The notes under the pieces were generated by a model. It did no database searches, was not told the DNA's origin, and saw only the letters and a list, made by a program, of their open reading frames with translations. A stretch of DNA of 64,000 nucleotides, taken from contig NC_009840.1 in NCBI RefSeq assembly GCF_000018065.1, positions 1,116,001-1,180,000 of the forward strand. Reading direction: 5' to 3'. This document shows positions 23,705 to 34,272 of this stretch, one piece after another. The number at the start of each line of letters is the position of its first letter. Position 1 is the stretch's first letter. The stretch is from Prochlorococcus marinus str. MIT 9215 (GTDB taxonomy: Bacteria > Cyanobacteriota > Cyanobacteriia > PCC-6307 > Cyanobiaceae). The position numbers and the translations under genes were made by a program.

Positions 23705-24766
23705 ATGCTTGATTTAATAAAAAAAAATATAAATCTAAGAAGTGGAATTATATTGCTTTCTTTAACTATATTTTTCGTTTTTATAACCAATTCCTTCAAG
23801 AAAAATAAATCAAAAGACATTTCTGATTTTGTAGTTCAAGTTGAAAAAGGAATCCTCTCAGATTCAATTAATACTAGTGGTGAAGTAAAAGCAATCAGGA
23901 CAAGCAATATTGGACCTCGTAAGCAAGGGGTAATAAAAGAAATCAATGTAGATGAGGGCGATCTTGTAAAAAAAGATCAGGTTTTAGCATCTCTTGATGA
24001 TGAAGACTTTATCTATAAAATTGAAGAACTAGAATTAAATTTCGAAAAACAAAAATCTGAATTTTTAAGAAGAGAATATTTATATCAAGAAGGTGCAGTA
24101 AGCAAAGAAGATTACGAAAGTTATAAAAATAACTACAACATTAGTAGTGCCAAACTTAATGATGCAAAAGCTGAAAAAAGTTTCTATCTAATTAAAGCTC
24201 CTTATGGAGGAAAGATAACTGCAAAATATGCGGAGATAGGATCTTATGTCACACCAAGTACAAACTTAAGTTCAGACCCTAAAACCAAAAACTTTATTTT
24301 TGAACTATCAGAGGGTCTAGAAATTGTTGCCAAAGTTCCTGAGAGTGACATTGGCAGAATAAAAATAGGTCAAGAAGCCTCAGTAAGAATTGAGGCTTAT
24401 CCCTCAAAAAAATATAGCGCCGTAGTTAAAAAAATAGCTACAAGAGCTGTAAAAGATAATAATGTAACCTCATTCGAAGTAACTTTAAATTTTAAAGATA
24501 TTTTTGAAGAAATTAAAATTGGAATGACTGCAGATCTCGAATTTAGAGTCGAAGGTAATGAAGAAAAAATCCTAGTACCAACAGTTTCTATTGTCACAGA
24601 AAAAGGTGAAAAAGGAATTTTGAAAGTTGATAAAAATAATTCTCCCAAATTTGAAAAAATCGAAATTGGTATTAGTAGTGGAAATAAAACTTCAGTCATT
24701 GATGGATTAGAACCTGGAGAGCAAATCTTTATTGATATTCCACCTTGGGCCAAGAAGAGAAAATGA
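23705..24766 (+). CDS. HlyD/MacA-type membrane-fusion protein
   Basis: A 353-residue periplasmic adaptor with one N-terminal membrane anchor (about residues 13-29). A biotinyl-lipoyl-like half follows (VKAIRTSNIGPRKQGVIKEI...VDEGDLVKKDQVLASLDDED). Then come a coiled-coil hairpin (about 95-155), the second lipoyl half (IKAPYGGKITAKYAEIGSYV), and a beta-barrel domain. Such adaptors link inner-membrane exporters to outer-membrane channels. No exporter gene lies next to it. The stop overlaps the polA start as ATGA. Confidence 0.88.
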   Translation: MLDLIKKNINLRSGIILLSLTIFFVFITNSFKKNKSKDISDFVVQVEKGILSDSINTSGEVKAIRTSNIGPRKQGVIKEINVDEGDLVKKDQVLASLDDEDFIYKIEELELNFEKQKSEFLRREYLYQEGAVSKEDYESYKNNYNISSAKLNDAKAEKSFYLIKAPYGGKITAKYAEIGSYVTPSTNLSSDPKTKNFIFELSEGLEIVAKVPESDIGRIKIGQEASVRIEAYPSKKYSAVVKKIATRAVKDNNVTSFEVTLNFKDIFEEIKIGMTADLEFRVEGNEEKILVPTVSIVTEKGEKGILKVDKNNSPKFEKIEIGISSGNKTSVIDGLEPGEQIFIDIPPWAKKRK

Positions 24767-27693
24767 GTTTAAAATCTGAAAACTCTAAAAAACCAATTTT
24801 ACTTTTAGTTGATGGCCACTCACTTGCTTTTAGGAGCTTCTATGCATTCAGCAAAGGGATCGATGGAGGTTTAACCACCAAAGAGGGATTCCCAACAAGT
24901 GTCACTTATGGATTTCTAAAAAGCCTTCTGGATAATTGCAAAAATATTAGTCCTCAGGGTGTTGGTATTACGTTTGATACCGAAAAACCAACTTTCAGGC
25001 ATGAATTAGATCCAAATTATAAGGCCAATAGAGATGTAGCACCAGATGTTTTTTTTCAGGATATTGAACAACTAGAAATCATTTTAGAAGAAAGCCTTAA
25101 TTTGCCAATTTTTAAATCTCCAGGATACGAAGCAGATGATCTCCTAGGCACAATTGCAAATGATGCTTCTTCTAAAGGATGGTGCGTGAATATTCTTTCT
25201 GGAGATAGGGACTTATTTCAATTAGTAGATGATCAAAAAGATATTTATGTACTTTATATGGGTGGTGGTCCATATGCTAAAAGTGGCAATCCAACTCTTA
25301 TGAATGAAAATGGAGTAAAAGAAAAATTAGGTGTTGCGCCAGAAAGAGTAGTTGATCTTAAAGCCCTAACTGGTGATAGTTCTGATAATATTCCGGGTAT
25401 TAAAGGGGTAGGTCCAAAAACTGCAATTAATCTACTAAAAGAGAACGACACTCTTGATGGAATCTATCAGGCTTTGGACAAGATTCAGAAGAACAACGAT
25501 AAGAAATATAAAGGATTCATCAAAGGTTCAGTTATAGAAAAGCTCAGAAACGATAAACATAATGCTTTTCTTTCCAGGGATTTAGCAAAAATAAATACTG
25601 AGGTGCCTTTGATTTTAAGTAACGGTTATGAATTAAAAAATATAAATCAAGAACTACTTTCAGAGTCACTGAAAAAATTAGAACTATCAACACTACTTAG
25701 ACAAATTGATATTTTCAATTCAACTTTCAGCAAAGGTGGTTTTGACAAAAATAATGTAGCTAAAGAGGAGGAGAAGGCCCCAAAAGTCACAGGTAATAAT
25801 GAATTAGAAAATAGTGAAAATAAAATCCCCAAAATAAACGTAACTGTTGTGAATGATTTCGAATTACTTGATAAATTAATTCAAAGATTAGACAAGACCA
25901 ATCAAATAGTTTCTTTAGATACAGAGACCAATAGTTTGAATCCAATCGATGCGGAACTTGTTGGGATAGGGTTATGTCTTGGAGAAGAAAATGATGATTT
26001 ATTTTATATACCTCTTGGTCATCAAACAAAAAAGGAGACCCCTAATCAATTATCAATTGAATATGTTTTCTCAAAGCTAAGAAATTGGATAGAAGATCCA
26101 AAAAAAGAAAAGGCGCTCCAAAACTCTAAATTTGATAGACAAATATTTTTTAATCATGGACTTATTCTTAAAGGCGTAACCTTTGACACCTTGTTAGCAG
26201 ACTACCTTCTTAATAATCAGGAGAAACATGGGTTAAGTGAAATTAGTTTTAGATTATTTGGATTTAAGCCTCCTTCATTTAAGGAAACAGTTGGAAAAAA
26301 TAAAGACTTTTCATTTGTTGATATTGATGAAGCTAGTATTTACTGTGGTTATGATGTATTTCTAACTTTTAAGATTGTCAAAATTTTTAAAGAAAGATTT
26401 TCAAAGGAAAAAGATGAATTAATCAAATTGTTCGAAGAAATCGAGCTACCTTTAGAGCCGGTATTATCTCAAATGGAAATGAATGGAATAACCATCGACA
26501 TCCCTTATTTAGATAAACTCTCAAAAGAACTAAAAAGTACCTTAGAAGATATTGAAAGTAAAGTTTATGAATTGGCCGAAGAGAATTTTAATCTATCTTC
26601 ACCAAAACAACTTGGTGAGATCTTGTTTGAAAAATTAAATTTGGATAAGAAAAAATCACGGAAAACAAAAACAGGATGGAGCACTGATGCAGTAGTTCTT
26701 GAGAGATTAGTCGACGAACATGAAATAATCCAACATTTAATAAAACACAGAACTCTTAGCAAATTACTAAGCACCTATATTGACGCTCTTCCAAATCTTA
26801 TTAACGAAAAGACAGGAAGAGTTCATACAAACTTTAATCAAGCTGCTACAGCGACTGGGAGACTAAGTAGTAGCAATCCTAATCTTCAAAATATCCCAGT
26901 TAGGACTGAATTTAGTAGGAGAATCAGAAAAGCATTCTTACCTGAAAAAAATTGCAAACTTTTATCAGCGGATTATTCTCAGATCGAATTAAGAATACTT
27001 GCTCATTTAGCAGATGAAGAAATACTAATTAATGCGTTTCATAAAAATGATGACATTCACTCTTTGACTGCAAGATTAATTTTCGAGAAAGAACAAATAT
27101 CATCCGACGAAAGAAGAGTTGGAAAAACAATAAATTTTGGAGTTATCTATGGTATGGGTATAAAAAAGTTTGCTCGTTCAACAGGAGTAAGTACACCAGA
27201 GGCAAAAGAGTTCCTAATAAAATATAAAGAAAGATATTCAAAAATTTTCAAATTTCTAGAACTCCAAGAAAGGCTTGCCTTATCAAAAGGTTATGTAAAA
27301 ACAATATTTGGTAGAAAGAGGGAATTTAAATTTGATAAAAATGGACTTGGAAGATTAATAGGGAAAGATCCTTACGAAATTGACCTGCAATCTGCAAGAA
27401 GGGCTGGCATGGAAGCACAGTCATTAAGAGCCGCAGCTAATGCACCAATTCAGGGTTCAAGTGCAGACATTATTAAAATTGCAATGGTTCAACTAAATAA
27501 GAAATTCATAGAAATGAATGTTCCCGCAAAAATGCTTTTGCAAGTACATGATGAATTATTGTTTGAAGTTGAACAGGATTCTTTGGAAATTACGACGAAA
27601 TTAGTAAAGAAGACTATGGAAGATTGTGTAAAATTAAATGTGCCTCTTTTAGTTGATATTGGTATTGGAGACAATTGGATGGAGACAAAATAA
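24763..27693 (+). CDS. polA: DNA polymerase I
   Basis: 976 residues from the ATG at 24763, which overlaps the upstream stop (ATGA); an in-frame start 18 bases earlier is less likely. Domains in order: 5'-3' flap nuclease (LLLVDGHSLAFRSFYAF ... YEADDLLGT ... GDSSDNIPGIKGVGPKTA), 3'-5' exonuclease from about residue 350 with the intact DxE motif SLDTETNSL, and the polymerase domain with motif A (LLSADYSQIELRILAHL) and motif C (LLQVHDELLFEV). Both exonucleases look active. It fills gaps in repair and removes Okazaki primers. Confidence 0.98.
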   Translation: MSLKSENSKKPILLLVDGHSLAFRSFYAFSKGIDGGLTTKEGFPTSVTYGFLKSLLDNCKNISPQGVGITFDTEKPTFRHELDPNYKANRDVAPDVFFQDIEQLEIILEESLNLPIFKSPGYEADDLLGTIANDASSKGWCVNILSGDRDLFQLVDDQKDIYVLYMGGGPYAKSGNPTLMNENGVKEKLGVAPERVVDLKALTGDSSDNIPGIKGVGPKTAINLLKENDTLDGIYQALDKIQKNNDKKYKGFIKGSVIEKLRNDKHNAFLSRDLAKINTEVPLILSNGYELKNINQELLSESLKKLELSTLLRQIDIFNSTFSKGGFDKNNVAKEEEKAPKVTGNNELENSENKIPKINVTVVNDFELLDKLIQRLDKTNQIVSLDTETNSLNPIDAELVGIGLCLGEENDDLFYIPLGHQTKKETPNQLSIEYVFSKLRNWIEDPKKEKALQNSKFDRQIFFNHGLILKGVTFDTLLADYLLNNQEKHGLSEISFRLFGFKPPSFKETVGKNKDFSFVDIDEASIYCGYDVFLTFKIVKIFKERFSKEKDELIKLFEEIELPLEPVLSQMEMNGITIDIPYLDKLSKELKSTLEDIESKVYELAEENFNLSSPKQLGEILFEKLNLDKKKSRKTKTGWSTDAVVLERLVDEHEIIQHLIKHRTLSKLLSTYIDALPNLINEKTGRVHTNFNQAATATGRLSSSNPNLQNIPVRTEFSRRIRKAFLPEKNCKLLSADYSQIELRILAHLADEEILINAFHKNDDIHSLTARLIFEKEQISSDERRVGKTINFGVIYGMGIKKFARSTGVSTPEAKEFLIKYKERYSKIFKFLELQERLALSKGYVKTIFGRKREFKFDKNGLGRLIGKDPYEIDLQSARRAGMEAQSLRAAANAPIQGSSADIIKIAMVQLNKKFIEMNVPAKMLLQVHDELLFEVEQDSLEITTKLVKKTMEDCVKLNVPLLVDIGIGDNWMETK

Positions 27694-27717
27694 ACCTTAT
27701 GAAATACTTAATTTAAG

Positions 27718-29187
27718 ATGATCAAACTTTTTAATACTTTAAGCAAAAGAGTTGAGGTTTTTAAGCCTATTGATGATGTAGTAAAAATTTATTGTTGTGG
27801 AGTAACCGTTTATGATTTATGTCATCTTGGTCATGCCAGAAGTTATATAGTTTGGGATATATTGAGAAGATTTTTAATTTATAGTGATTTCAAAGTGAAG
27901 TATGTTCAAAATTTTACAGATATTGATGACAAGATCTTAAAAAGAGCTAAAGAAGAAAGCAGTTCAATGAAGGAAGTATCTGAAAAAAATATTATTGAAT
28001 TTCATAAAGATATGGATTCTTTAGGAATAATGCGTCCGGATAGCATGCCAAAAGCAACGAATCATATATGCAATATCTGCTCCTTTATAACAATCCTAGA
28101 GGACAAAGGTTATGCATACTCTAGAGATGGAGATGTTTATTATTCTGTTTTTAAAAATAAAAATTATGGAAAGCTAAGTAATCAAAATATACAAGAACAA
28201 AATATCAATCAGCAAGGAAGAATGGCTAATGATGAAAATAGTAAAAAACTTAATCCGCAAGATTTTGCACTATGGAAAAAAGCCAAAGATGATGAACCAT
28301 TTTTCGATTCGCCATGGGGTAAGGGTAGGCCAGGATGGCATATTGAATGTTCGGCAATGGTTAAAGATGAATTGGGAGATACTATTGATATCCATTTAGG
28401 TGGGTCTGACTTGATTTTTCCACATCATGAAAATGAAATCGCCCAATCAGAGGCAGCCAATGGCAAAAAGCTAGCTAATTATTGGTTACACAATGGAATG
28501 GTCAATGTAAATGGACAGAAGATGAGTAAATCCCTGAAAAATTTTACAACTATCAGAGAGCTAATAAAGTCAGGCATAAGCCCTATGTCTTTACGATATT
28601 TTGTTATGACTGTGAATTATAGAAAACCACTTGATTTCACTGAAGAAGCTTTAAGGAGTGCGTCAGAAGCTTGGAAAAACATTAATATAGCCCTTTCTTT
28701 TATGGACCTTACAAAAGGTGCTTTTAGATATATTGATAAAAATGAATCTATCGAAGAAGAATATAAAGAGAAAATAAGTTTTGAATTATCTCAAAAAAAG
28801 CTTAAATTTTCTGAGGCTCTAGGAAATGACCTTAATACAGCAGGTGCTATTGCAATTATTTATGATTTAGCGAAACCATTAAAAAACTTTTTAAACCAAT
28901 TTCAAAGGGTTGAAGGGTTTAAAATAGACCTAAATGAAAAATTCTTTCTAATTGAGAATTTTAAAACTCTTGAAAAGTTGACTAAGGTACTTGGTCTTGA
29001 AAAAGAGGTTTTAGTAAAAGAAAGTAAAATAACGGAAGAAGAAATATCATCGCTTATTAATGAAAGATTAAAAGCAAAAAAGGGAAAGAATTATGCGAAG
29101 GCCGATGAAATCAGGAATTTGTTAAATGAAAAAGGTATTGAACTTATTGATCAATCAAAGGAAATAACGACATGGATAAGGCTCTAA
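27718..29187 (+). CDS. cysS: Cysteinyl-tRNA synthetase
   Basis: A 489-residue class I aminoacyl-tRNA synthetase. The ATP-binding HIGH motif appears as HLGH in VYDLCHLGHARSY (residues 31-43), and KMSKS near residue 268. The zinc ligands include Cys27 and the Cys and His residues around WHIECSAM and HHENEIAQSE. It begins 24 bases after polA and is probably co-transcribed. Confidence 0.98.
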   Translation: MIKLFNTLSKRVEVFKPIDDVVKIYCCGVTVYDLCHLGHARSYIVWDILRRFLIYSDFKVKYVQNFTDIDDKILKRAKEESSSMKEVSEKNIIEFHKDMDSLGIMRPDSMPKATNHICNICSFITILEDKGYAYSRDGDVYYSVFKNKNYGKLSNQNIQEQNINQQGRMANDENSKKLNPQDFALWKKAKDDEPFFDSPWGKGRPGWHIECSAMVKDELGDTIDIHLGGSDLIFPHHENEIAQSEAANGKKLANYWLHNGMVNVNGQKMSKSLKNFTTIRELIKSGISPMSLRYFVMTVNYRKPLDFTEEALRSASEAWKNINIALSFMDLTKGAFRYIDKNESIEEEYKEKISFELSQKKLKFSEALGNDLNTAGAIAIIYDLAKPLKNFLNQFQRVEGFKIDLNEKFFLIENFKTLEKLTKVLGLEKEVLVKESKITEEEISSLINERLKAKKGKNYAKADEIRNLLNEKGIELIDQSKEITTWIRL

Positions 29188-29269
29188 ATTTTAAGAAAAA
29201 AACCAATTTGAAATTTTTGTTTTTTAAATACACCTTTAAATGGGAAGATATTAGAAATATCAGAGAAAA

Positions 29270-30499
29270 TTGAAATACATTACTGTGCTCGGTTCTACTG
29301 GTTCAATTGGGACTCAAACTCTCGAAATAGCTAGTGAGCAGCCTGATAAGTTTAAAGCCGTAGCTCTTTCGGCAGGAAGAAATATTAATTTATTAACGGA
29401 ACAAGTTAAAACACATAAACCAGAAGTAGTTGCAATTGAAGATGAAAATCTTATAGAAGATTTAAAAGATAATATAAATAACCTAGATTTGGATAGTGCT
29501 CCTTTGGTTTTAGGCGGTAAGGAGGGGCTTAACGAAGCTGCAGCATGGGATAAGGCAGATACTGTAGTAACCGGGATAGTAGGCTGTGCAGGCTTAATTC
29601 CAACAATGTCAGCAATTAATGCGGGGAAAAATATTGCACTTGCTAACAAAGAAACTTTAATTGCAGCAGGGCCAATTGTTATTCCTGCATTAAAGAAAAA
29701 TAATAGTAGGCTTTTACCTGCCGATTCAGAACACTCTGCTATATTTCAATGTTTACAAGGATTACCTAATTATGAAAATGCAGATTTTTCAACAGGAGAG
29801 CTACCTAAGGGTTTAAAAGCTATACATTTAACAGCTTCTGGTGGTGCTTTCAGAGATTGGGCCGTTGAAGATTTAAAGCATGTCACAGTGGAAGATGCGA
29901 CTTCACATCCTAATTGGGATATGGGAAAAAAAATAACTGTAGATTCTGCAACTCTCATGAATAAAGGATTAGAAGTTATAGAAGCACATTATTTATTTGG
30001 GACCGCTTACGAAAATATCCAAATAGTTATCCACCCTCAAAGTATTATTCATTCAATGATTGAGATGGAAGATTCATCAGTATTAGCTCAATTAGGTTGG
30101 CCAGATATGAAGCTACCTATTTTATATGCAATGAGTTGGCCTGAAAGAATTCAAACAAATTGGAAGAGGTTAAATCTAAGTGAAATTGGACAATTGACTT
30201 TTAAAGAGCCTGACGAGTTTAAATATCCATGCATGGGATTAGCTTATGCTGCAGGAAAATCTTCTGGTACTATGCCTGCAGTCTTAAATGCTGCGAATGA
30301 AATGGCCGTTGAACAATTCCTTAAAGAAAAAATTTCTTTTCAAGAAATTCCAATATTTATTAGCAAAGCTTGTGAATCACATATAAAGAATTTTAATTTG
30401 AATCCTGCATTAGAGGATATTCTTGAAGTGGATAATTGGGCCAGACTTTTTGTTATGCAAGAAATTAAAAAAGGGAAAAAATACGTAAGTATTGCATAA
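29270..30499 (+). CDS. dxr: 1-deoxy-D-xylulose-5-phosphate reductoisomerase
   Basis: A 409-residue enzyme of the MEP isoprenoid pathway that turns DXP into MEP with NADPH; it supplies carotenoid and chlorophyll side chains. The N-terminal NADPH-binding motif is [14 protein letters not shown]. The active-site loop includes [16 protein letters not shown], with acidic metal ligands, and [18 protein letters not shown]. The start is a TTG at 29270: it gives the right N-terminus, and the upstream ATG at 29240 runs into a stop at once. Confidence 0.97.
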   Translation: MKYITVLGSTGSIGTQTLEIASEQPDKFKAVALSAGRNINLLTEQVKTHKPEVVAIEDENLIEDLKDNINNLDLDSAPLVLGGKEGLNEAAAWDKADTVVTGIVGCAGLIPTMSAINAGKNIALANKETLIAAGPIVIPALKKNNSRLLPADSEHSAIFQCLQGLPNYENADFSTGELPKGLKAIHLTASGGAFRDWAVEDLKHVTVEDATSHPNWDMGKKITVDSATLMNKGLEVIEAHYLFGTAYENIQIVIHPQSIIHSMIEMEDSSVLAQLGWPDMKLPILYAMSWPERIQTNWKRLNLSEIGQLTFKEPDEFKYPCMGLAYAAGKSSGTMPAVLNAANEMAVEQFLKEKISFQEIPIFISKACESHIKNFNLNPALEDILEVDNWARLFVMQEIKKGKKYVSIA

Positions 30500-30604
30500 A
30501 AGTGAATATTAAAAAGAAGCTAAGATTCTAAATCCATTCTTACCCTGTTAGCAAATTCCTAAGAACCTTGTTTTACAATCCTTTGGAAGCAAGAAAGACT
30601 GTAG

Positions 30605-30769
30605 ATAAAAAGAGAAAAAGATACAACTTTAGGTACTAATGACTGGGAACAGCATCAACAAAGCCTTAATAAATACTCAAAATCAACTTTTAAAAACACT
30701 ACTTTCTATGTTGGAACTAGAGGAAGTATTTACTATATTAATTCTAGAGGAACAAAAGTTTATTGCTAA
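30605..30769 (+). pseudogene. ORF with PBCV basic-adaptor-like ending and no start codon
   Basis: A frame open after TAG at 30602-30604 reads KDTTLGTNDWEQHQQSLNKY, then STFKNTTFYVGTRGSIYYIN and SRGTKVYC. The FYVGTRGSIYYINSRGTKVY block is a recognisable adaptor-type motif and matches the end of the protein at 21710-21997. There is no ATG, GTG or TTG in frame, so the 5' part is lost or a rare start is used. Its TAA overlaps the next ATG by one base, a remaining sign of an operon. Confidence 0.5.
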
Positions 30770-30948
30770 TGAAACGCTTACTACTTTCATTACTTATTAC
30801 CCTAGCTTTACCTACATCACCAATTTTAAGTCATGGAAACAGTGGGCATTGTTTAGAGAAATGCAATGATTATTATTGCCCTTCAGAGCATCAACTAGAA
30901 AAAGAAGAAAAAGTAAAGGTTAAAAATAATATTCCTTCAAAGAAATGA
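30769..30948 (+). CDS. Small secreted protein
   Basis: 59 residues from the ATG at 30769. The signal peptide MKRLLLSLLITLALPTSPIL-SHG is followed by HCLEKCNDYYCPSEHQLEKE with three cysteines, and a basic tail. Because of His and Cys spacing (H-x-x-C...C...C...H) metal binding outside the cytoplasm is possible, but that is inference. The ATG overlaps the stop of the upstream ORF. Confidence 0.6.
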   Translation: MKRLLLSLLITLALPTSPILSHGNSGHCLEKCNDYYCPSEHQLEKEEKVKVKNNIPSKK

Positions 30949-31030
30949 GTGCTTACTAGGCTTTACAAAAAAGGTCTAAACAATTTTTGCATTGGATAAA
31001 GCTACGAATTTTATAATGTGTTGTATATTT

Positions 31031-31579
31031 CTAAATTTGTTTATAAATCTCCTTAATCAATGGTCTTTTAATTTCAGGCAATATTTTGCCATATCCTACC
31101 CAAATAAATCCTATTATTTCCTCTAATGTACTATCAATATTAAGTATATTATAAATTCTTTTACTTCTAATTATTTCACCAGAAGACCATTTAATTTGAA
31201 CTCCACTCGAAGCAAGAGATATTGCCAAATTTTGGATAGCACATGCACAAGCTGCGTAATCTTCCTTTTTTATTAATTCATCTTTATTTAAAATTTGACT
31301 TGAAATTAATAAATGAGAAGGATTCAGAAATTTATCTTTAAGAATTTTTTTGGAATTCTCATCTAACGACTTTTTTGATGATTTAATATCAATTGCTAGT
31401 TTTAAGATCTCATTTCTTTTTCTTATACCAATTGAATAAAATCTCCACGGGAAAGTTAATCTGTGACAAGGAGCCTGATTTGCAGCATTAATAGCATTAT
31501 AAATTAATTTCTCGTCAACTTTTTTTGAATTAAAAGCATGAACAGTTCTTCTTTCAAAAATTGCGGTATTTGTATCCAT
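31031..31579 (-). CDS. Nitroreductase-family flavoprotein
   Basis: 182 residues from the ATG at 31579. It has the nitroreductase layout: the FMN-phosphate-binding ERRTVHAFNSKKVDE, then AANQAPCHRLTFPWRFYSI, and KKEDYAACACAIQNLAISLA in the dimer core. Members reduce quinones, nitro compounds or flavins with NAD(P)H. The true substrate cannot be told. A TTG two codons upstream is possible but less likely. Confidence 0.85.
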   Translation of the reverse strand: MDTNTAIFERRTVHAFNSKKVDEKLIYNAINAANQAPCHRLTFPWRFYSIGIRKRNEILKLAIDIKSSKKSLDENSKKILKDKFLNPSHLLISSQILNKDELIKKEDYAACACAIQNLAISLASSGVQIKWSSGEIIRSKRIYNILNIDSTLEEIIGFIWVGYGKILPEIKRPLIKEIYKQI

Positions 31580-31758
31580 AACCAAATAATAACAGCTTAC
31601 TACTTACACCTCTATGTAAATACGACTGAAAGTCGATCTAAACTGAGAGAGATAAAACCCTCTTTTTTTGTGGGAAATTTCAAAAATTTTACTTATATTA
31701 TTATGAATATTGAGACAACAGAAAATATATTTAAAAAAAACACCATTTTTAAATAGTC

Positions 31759-32844
31759 CTAGATACTGATAAACCAATTCTTTACAGCTTCGTCTGACCA
31801 GCAGCCATTAATAGAGTGAAACCCATTATGCCCGCCTTTTTTAGTTATTAAAATAGTAAATTTATCGATAGATTCTTTTCCTAAAGTCAAAGTATCCTTA
31901 TATGGAACCCAAGGATCATCCTTAGAATGAATAAAAAGCATTGGAGGTGTTTTTTTGATTGATTTGTGGATTCTAAATATTGGAGAAGCTTTAAAATAAT
32001 AATCTTCTAAAGAATTAAATCCCCAACTTGGGGCTGTAAATTTCTGGTCAAATTCCCTTATACTTTTTAAATTCCTAATTGTTTTTCTTAATTTCGCGTT
32101 ATTAAGAATTTTACCTTCATCATTATATCCATCCCATAACTGATTTTTTAAGCGGTGAAGCAACCATTTTTGGTAGATATGATTTCTAGGTTTCTCAATA
32201 CAAAGACTGCATGATGATAAATCTAAAGGACTACTTACGCAGGCTAAACCATCTAAAAGTTTTTCTCCATCGTTTTCATCGTAATCTAAGCAGGCATTTA
32301 AAAGAATTGTTCCACCTAAAGATAATCCAACTCCGTAGATTGGAAGATTATTCATTTTAATTAGATCTTTGAACTCTAAATTAATTAATTTTTTAAAATT
32401 TTTTATTGCTGAAATAACATCACTGGAGCATCGGGCACAATAATTTCCTTTAGCTAAATATCTCGCAGCACCAGATCCTCTTAGATTTAATTTAAGAACT
32501 CCAAAACCGTTTTTTACTAATTTCCTAGAGATTCTTCTTAAGCCAAACCTTTTAGTTGACCCACCTAATCCATGTGTAACTATAATAAAACCCCTAAGAG
32601 AGCCAAGTTTTTCAGGCAATTCTAAGAATCCCAGAAGATAATCACATTCGAACTTTTCAGAAAGAATTTTATTAATCGGAAAGAATATTTTTTTATCTTT
32701 TTTTGATTTTTCAAAGTCAATGACAAAGGTATCTCTCAAGGTTTGTAAGTCGCCACCAATCCAAGGTAAGACTTCTCGAAATGGCTTATTTTTTAAATAA
32801 TCTGAAAACCCAGAAGGTATAGTATTATTTCTCCCCAACTCCAA
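31759..32844 (-). CDS. YheT-type alpha/beta hydrolase
   Basis: A 361-residue hydrolase of the YheT/ABHD1-3 type. The oxyanion segment is VTHGLGGSTKRF, the nucleophile elbow GVGLSLGGT, the acid HSKDDPWVP, and the His GGHNGFH. The start is a TTG at 32844 inside the end of pntB (20-base overlap), so it is likely coupled to the transhydrogenase operon, although a functional link is not established. It probably acts on an ester. Confidence 0.85.
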   Translation of the reverse strand: MELGRNNTIPSGFSDYLKNKPFREVLPWIGGDLQTLRDTFVIDFEKSKKDKKIFFPINKILSEKFECDYLLGFLELPEKLGSLRGFIIVTHGLGGSTKRFGLRRISRKLVKNGFGVLKLNLRGSGAARYLAKGNYCARCSSDVISAIKNFKKLINLEFKDLIKMNNLPIYGVGLSLGGTILLNACLDYDENDGEKLLDGLACVSSPLDLSSCSLCIEKPRNHIYQKWLLHRLKNQLWDGYNDEGKILNNAKLRKTIRNLKSIREFDQKFTAPSWGFNSLEDYYFKASPIFRIHKSIKKTPPMLFIHSKDDPWVPYKDTLTLGKESIDKFTILITKKGGHNGFHSINGCWSDEAVKNWFISI

Positions 32845-34264
32845 GATCCTTCAATTCTCCAATCAGATCATTTAATACCTTTTTTGCATCACCAAATACC
32901 ATAGAAGTATTTGGCAGATCAAATAAATCATTTTTTATTCCGGAGTAACCTGCACTCATGCCTCGTTTAATTACAAATACCGTTCTTGCCTCCTGGACAT
33001 CAAGAACTGGCATACCATATAGAGGAGAAGAACTATCATTTTTAGCCTGAGGATTAACTACATCATTTGCTCCTAAAACTAAAACAACGTCAGTCGCAGG
33101 AAAATCAGGATTTACAACGTCCATTTCTTTAAGTTGTTCGTAAGGAACATCTGCTTCTGCTAAAAGTACATTCATATGACCAGGCATCCTCCCTGCTACA
33201 GGATGTATTGCATAGACAACTTCAATACCACTTTGCTCTAGTTTTTTTGTCACTTCCCTTAAAGTATGCTGGGCTTGAGCTACTGCTAGACCATAACCAG
33301 GGACAATTATTACCTTATTTGCTGCCTCTAAAGTCAATGCACATTCTTCAACACTACAAGAAGTTATATTTGTATATTCTCCTGATCCAGCGGAGGCCGT
33401 ACTTTGCGCTGATAAAGATCCTCCAAAAAGTACTGAGATCAAAGATCTATTCATACCCTTGCACATTACTTGAGTAAGTATTAGACCTGCGGCTCCGACC
33501 ATTGCGCCAGCTACTATTAGAAGCTGACTATCTACAACGAAACCTGCTGCTGCTGCAGCAATACCTGAATAGCTATTTAATAACGATATAACCACTGGCA
33601 TATCAGCTCCTCCAATAGGCAAAGTAACTCCGATACCTAATAAAGAAGAAACTATAACCAATAGCCAAATAGAACTTGTATTCCCGTTTATCAAGTCAAA
33701 AAAGGATATCAAGGAAGCAACCGCAAAAACAATATTTACAAAATGTCTAACTTTGCTCTGTGTCCATCCTGGAGTTGACAACCAACCCTGTAACTTTGCC
33801 ATTGCGACAATCGAACCAGTAAAAGTTATAGCACCCACAAATATTGAAACAGATATAGAAACTTGGTTAATTAGTGACTTAAAAAAATCAAGTTTTTCTA
33901 AACTATTAGATATTGGGAAAATAGCAACTCCCAAGGCAACTAAAAGTGATGACATTCCACCACAACCATTAAACAATGCTACTGTCTCAGGCATGGAGGT
34001 CATCGGTACTTTTTTTGCAAGAATTGCTCCAAATAAACTACCTATGACTGTTCCAATTATTATCCAAATCCAAGACTGAGTAGCAATTCCGGATGTACCC
34101 AAATAATAGGATAGTAATCCTATTACTGATAGCGACATTGCAAATGCAGCTAGTCTATTTGCATCTCTCGCTGATTTTACTTTTGATAATCCTTTTATTC
34201 CCAAAGCCAGTAAAAGTACAGCTAGAAGGTCAATAACGAATTTAATGATTACAGGTAGATTCAT
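32825..34264 (-). CDS. pntB: NAD(P) transhydrogenase beta subunit
   Basis: A 479-residue subunit with about nine membrane helices forming the proton channel and a C-terminal NADP(H)-binding domain III (VIIVPGYGLAVAQAQHTLRE near residue 315). The enzyme couples proton entry to hydride transfer from NADH to NADP+. It is the last of three pnt genes in order AA-AB-B, eight bases after pntAB. Confidence 0.97.
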   Translation of the reverse strand: MNLPVIIKFVIDLLAVLLLALGIKGLSKVKSARDANRLAAFAMSLSVIGLLSYYLGTSGIATQSWIWIIIGTVIGSLFGAILAKKVPMTSMPETVALFNGCGGMSSLLVALGVAIFPISNSLEKLDFFKSLINQVSISVSIFVGAITFTGSIVAMAKLQGWLSTPGWTQSKVRHFVNIVFAVASLISFFDLINGNTSSIWLLVIVSSLLGIGVTLPIGGADMPVVISLLNSYSGIAAAAAGFVVDSQLLIVAGAMVGAAGLILTQVMCKGMNRSLISVLFGGSLSAQSTASAGSGEYTNITSCSVEECALTLEAANKVIIVPGYGLAVAQAQHTLREVTKKLEQSGIEVVYAIHPVAGRMPGHMNVLLAEADVPYEQLKEMDVVNPDFPATDVVLVLGANDVVNPQAKNDSSSPLYGMPVLDVQEARTVFVIKRGMSAGYSGIKNDLFDLPNTSMVFGDAKKVLNDLIGELKDLGVGEK

Positions 34265-34272
34265 ACTAATAA

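Noticed and set aside
30639-30869. 76-codon plus-strand frame
   Set aside because: It is out of frame with two better-supported ORFs (30605-30769 and 30769-30948) joined by a TAATG overlap.
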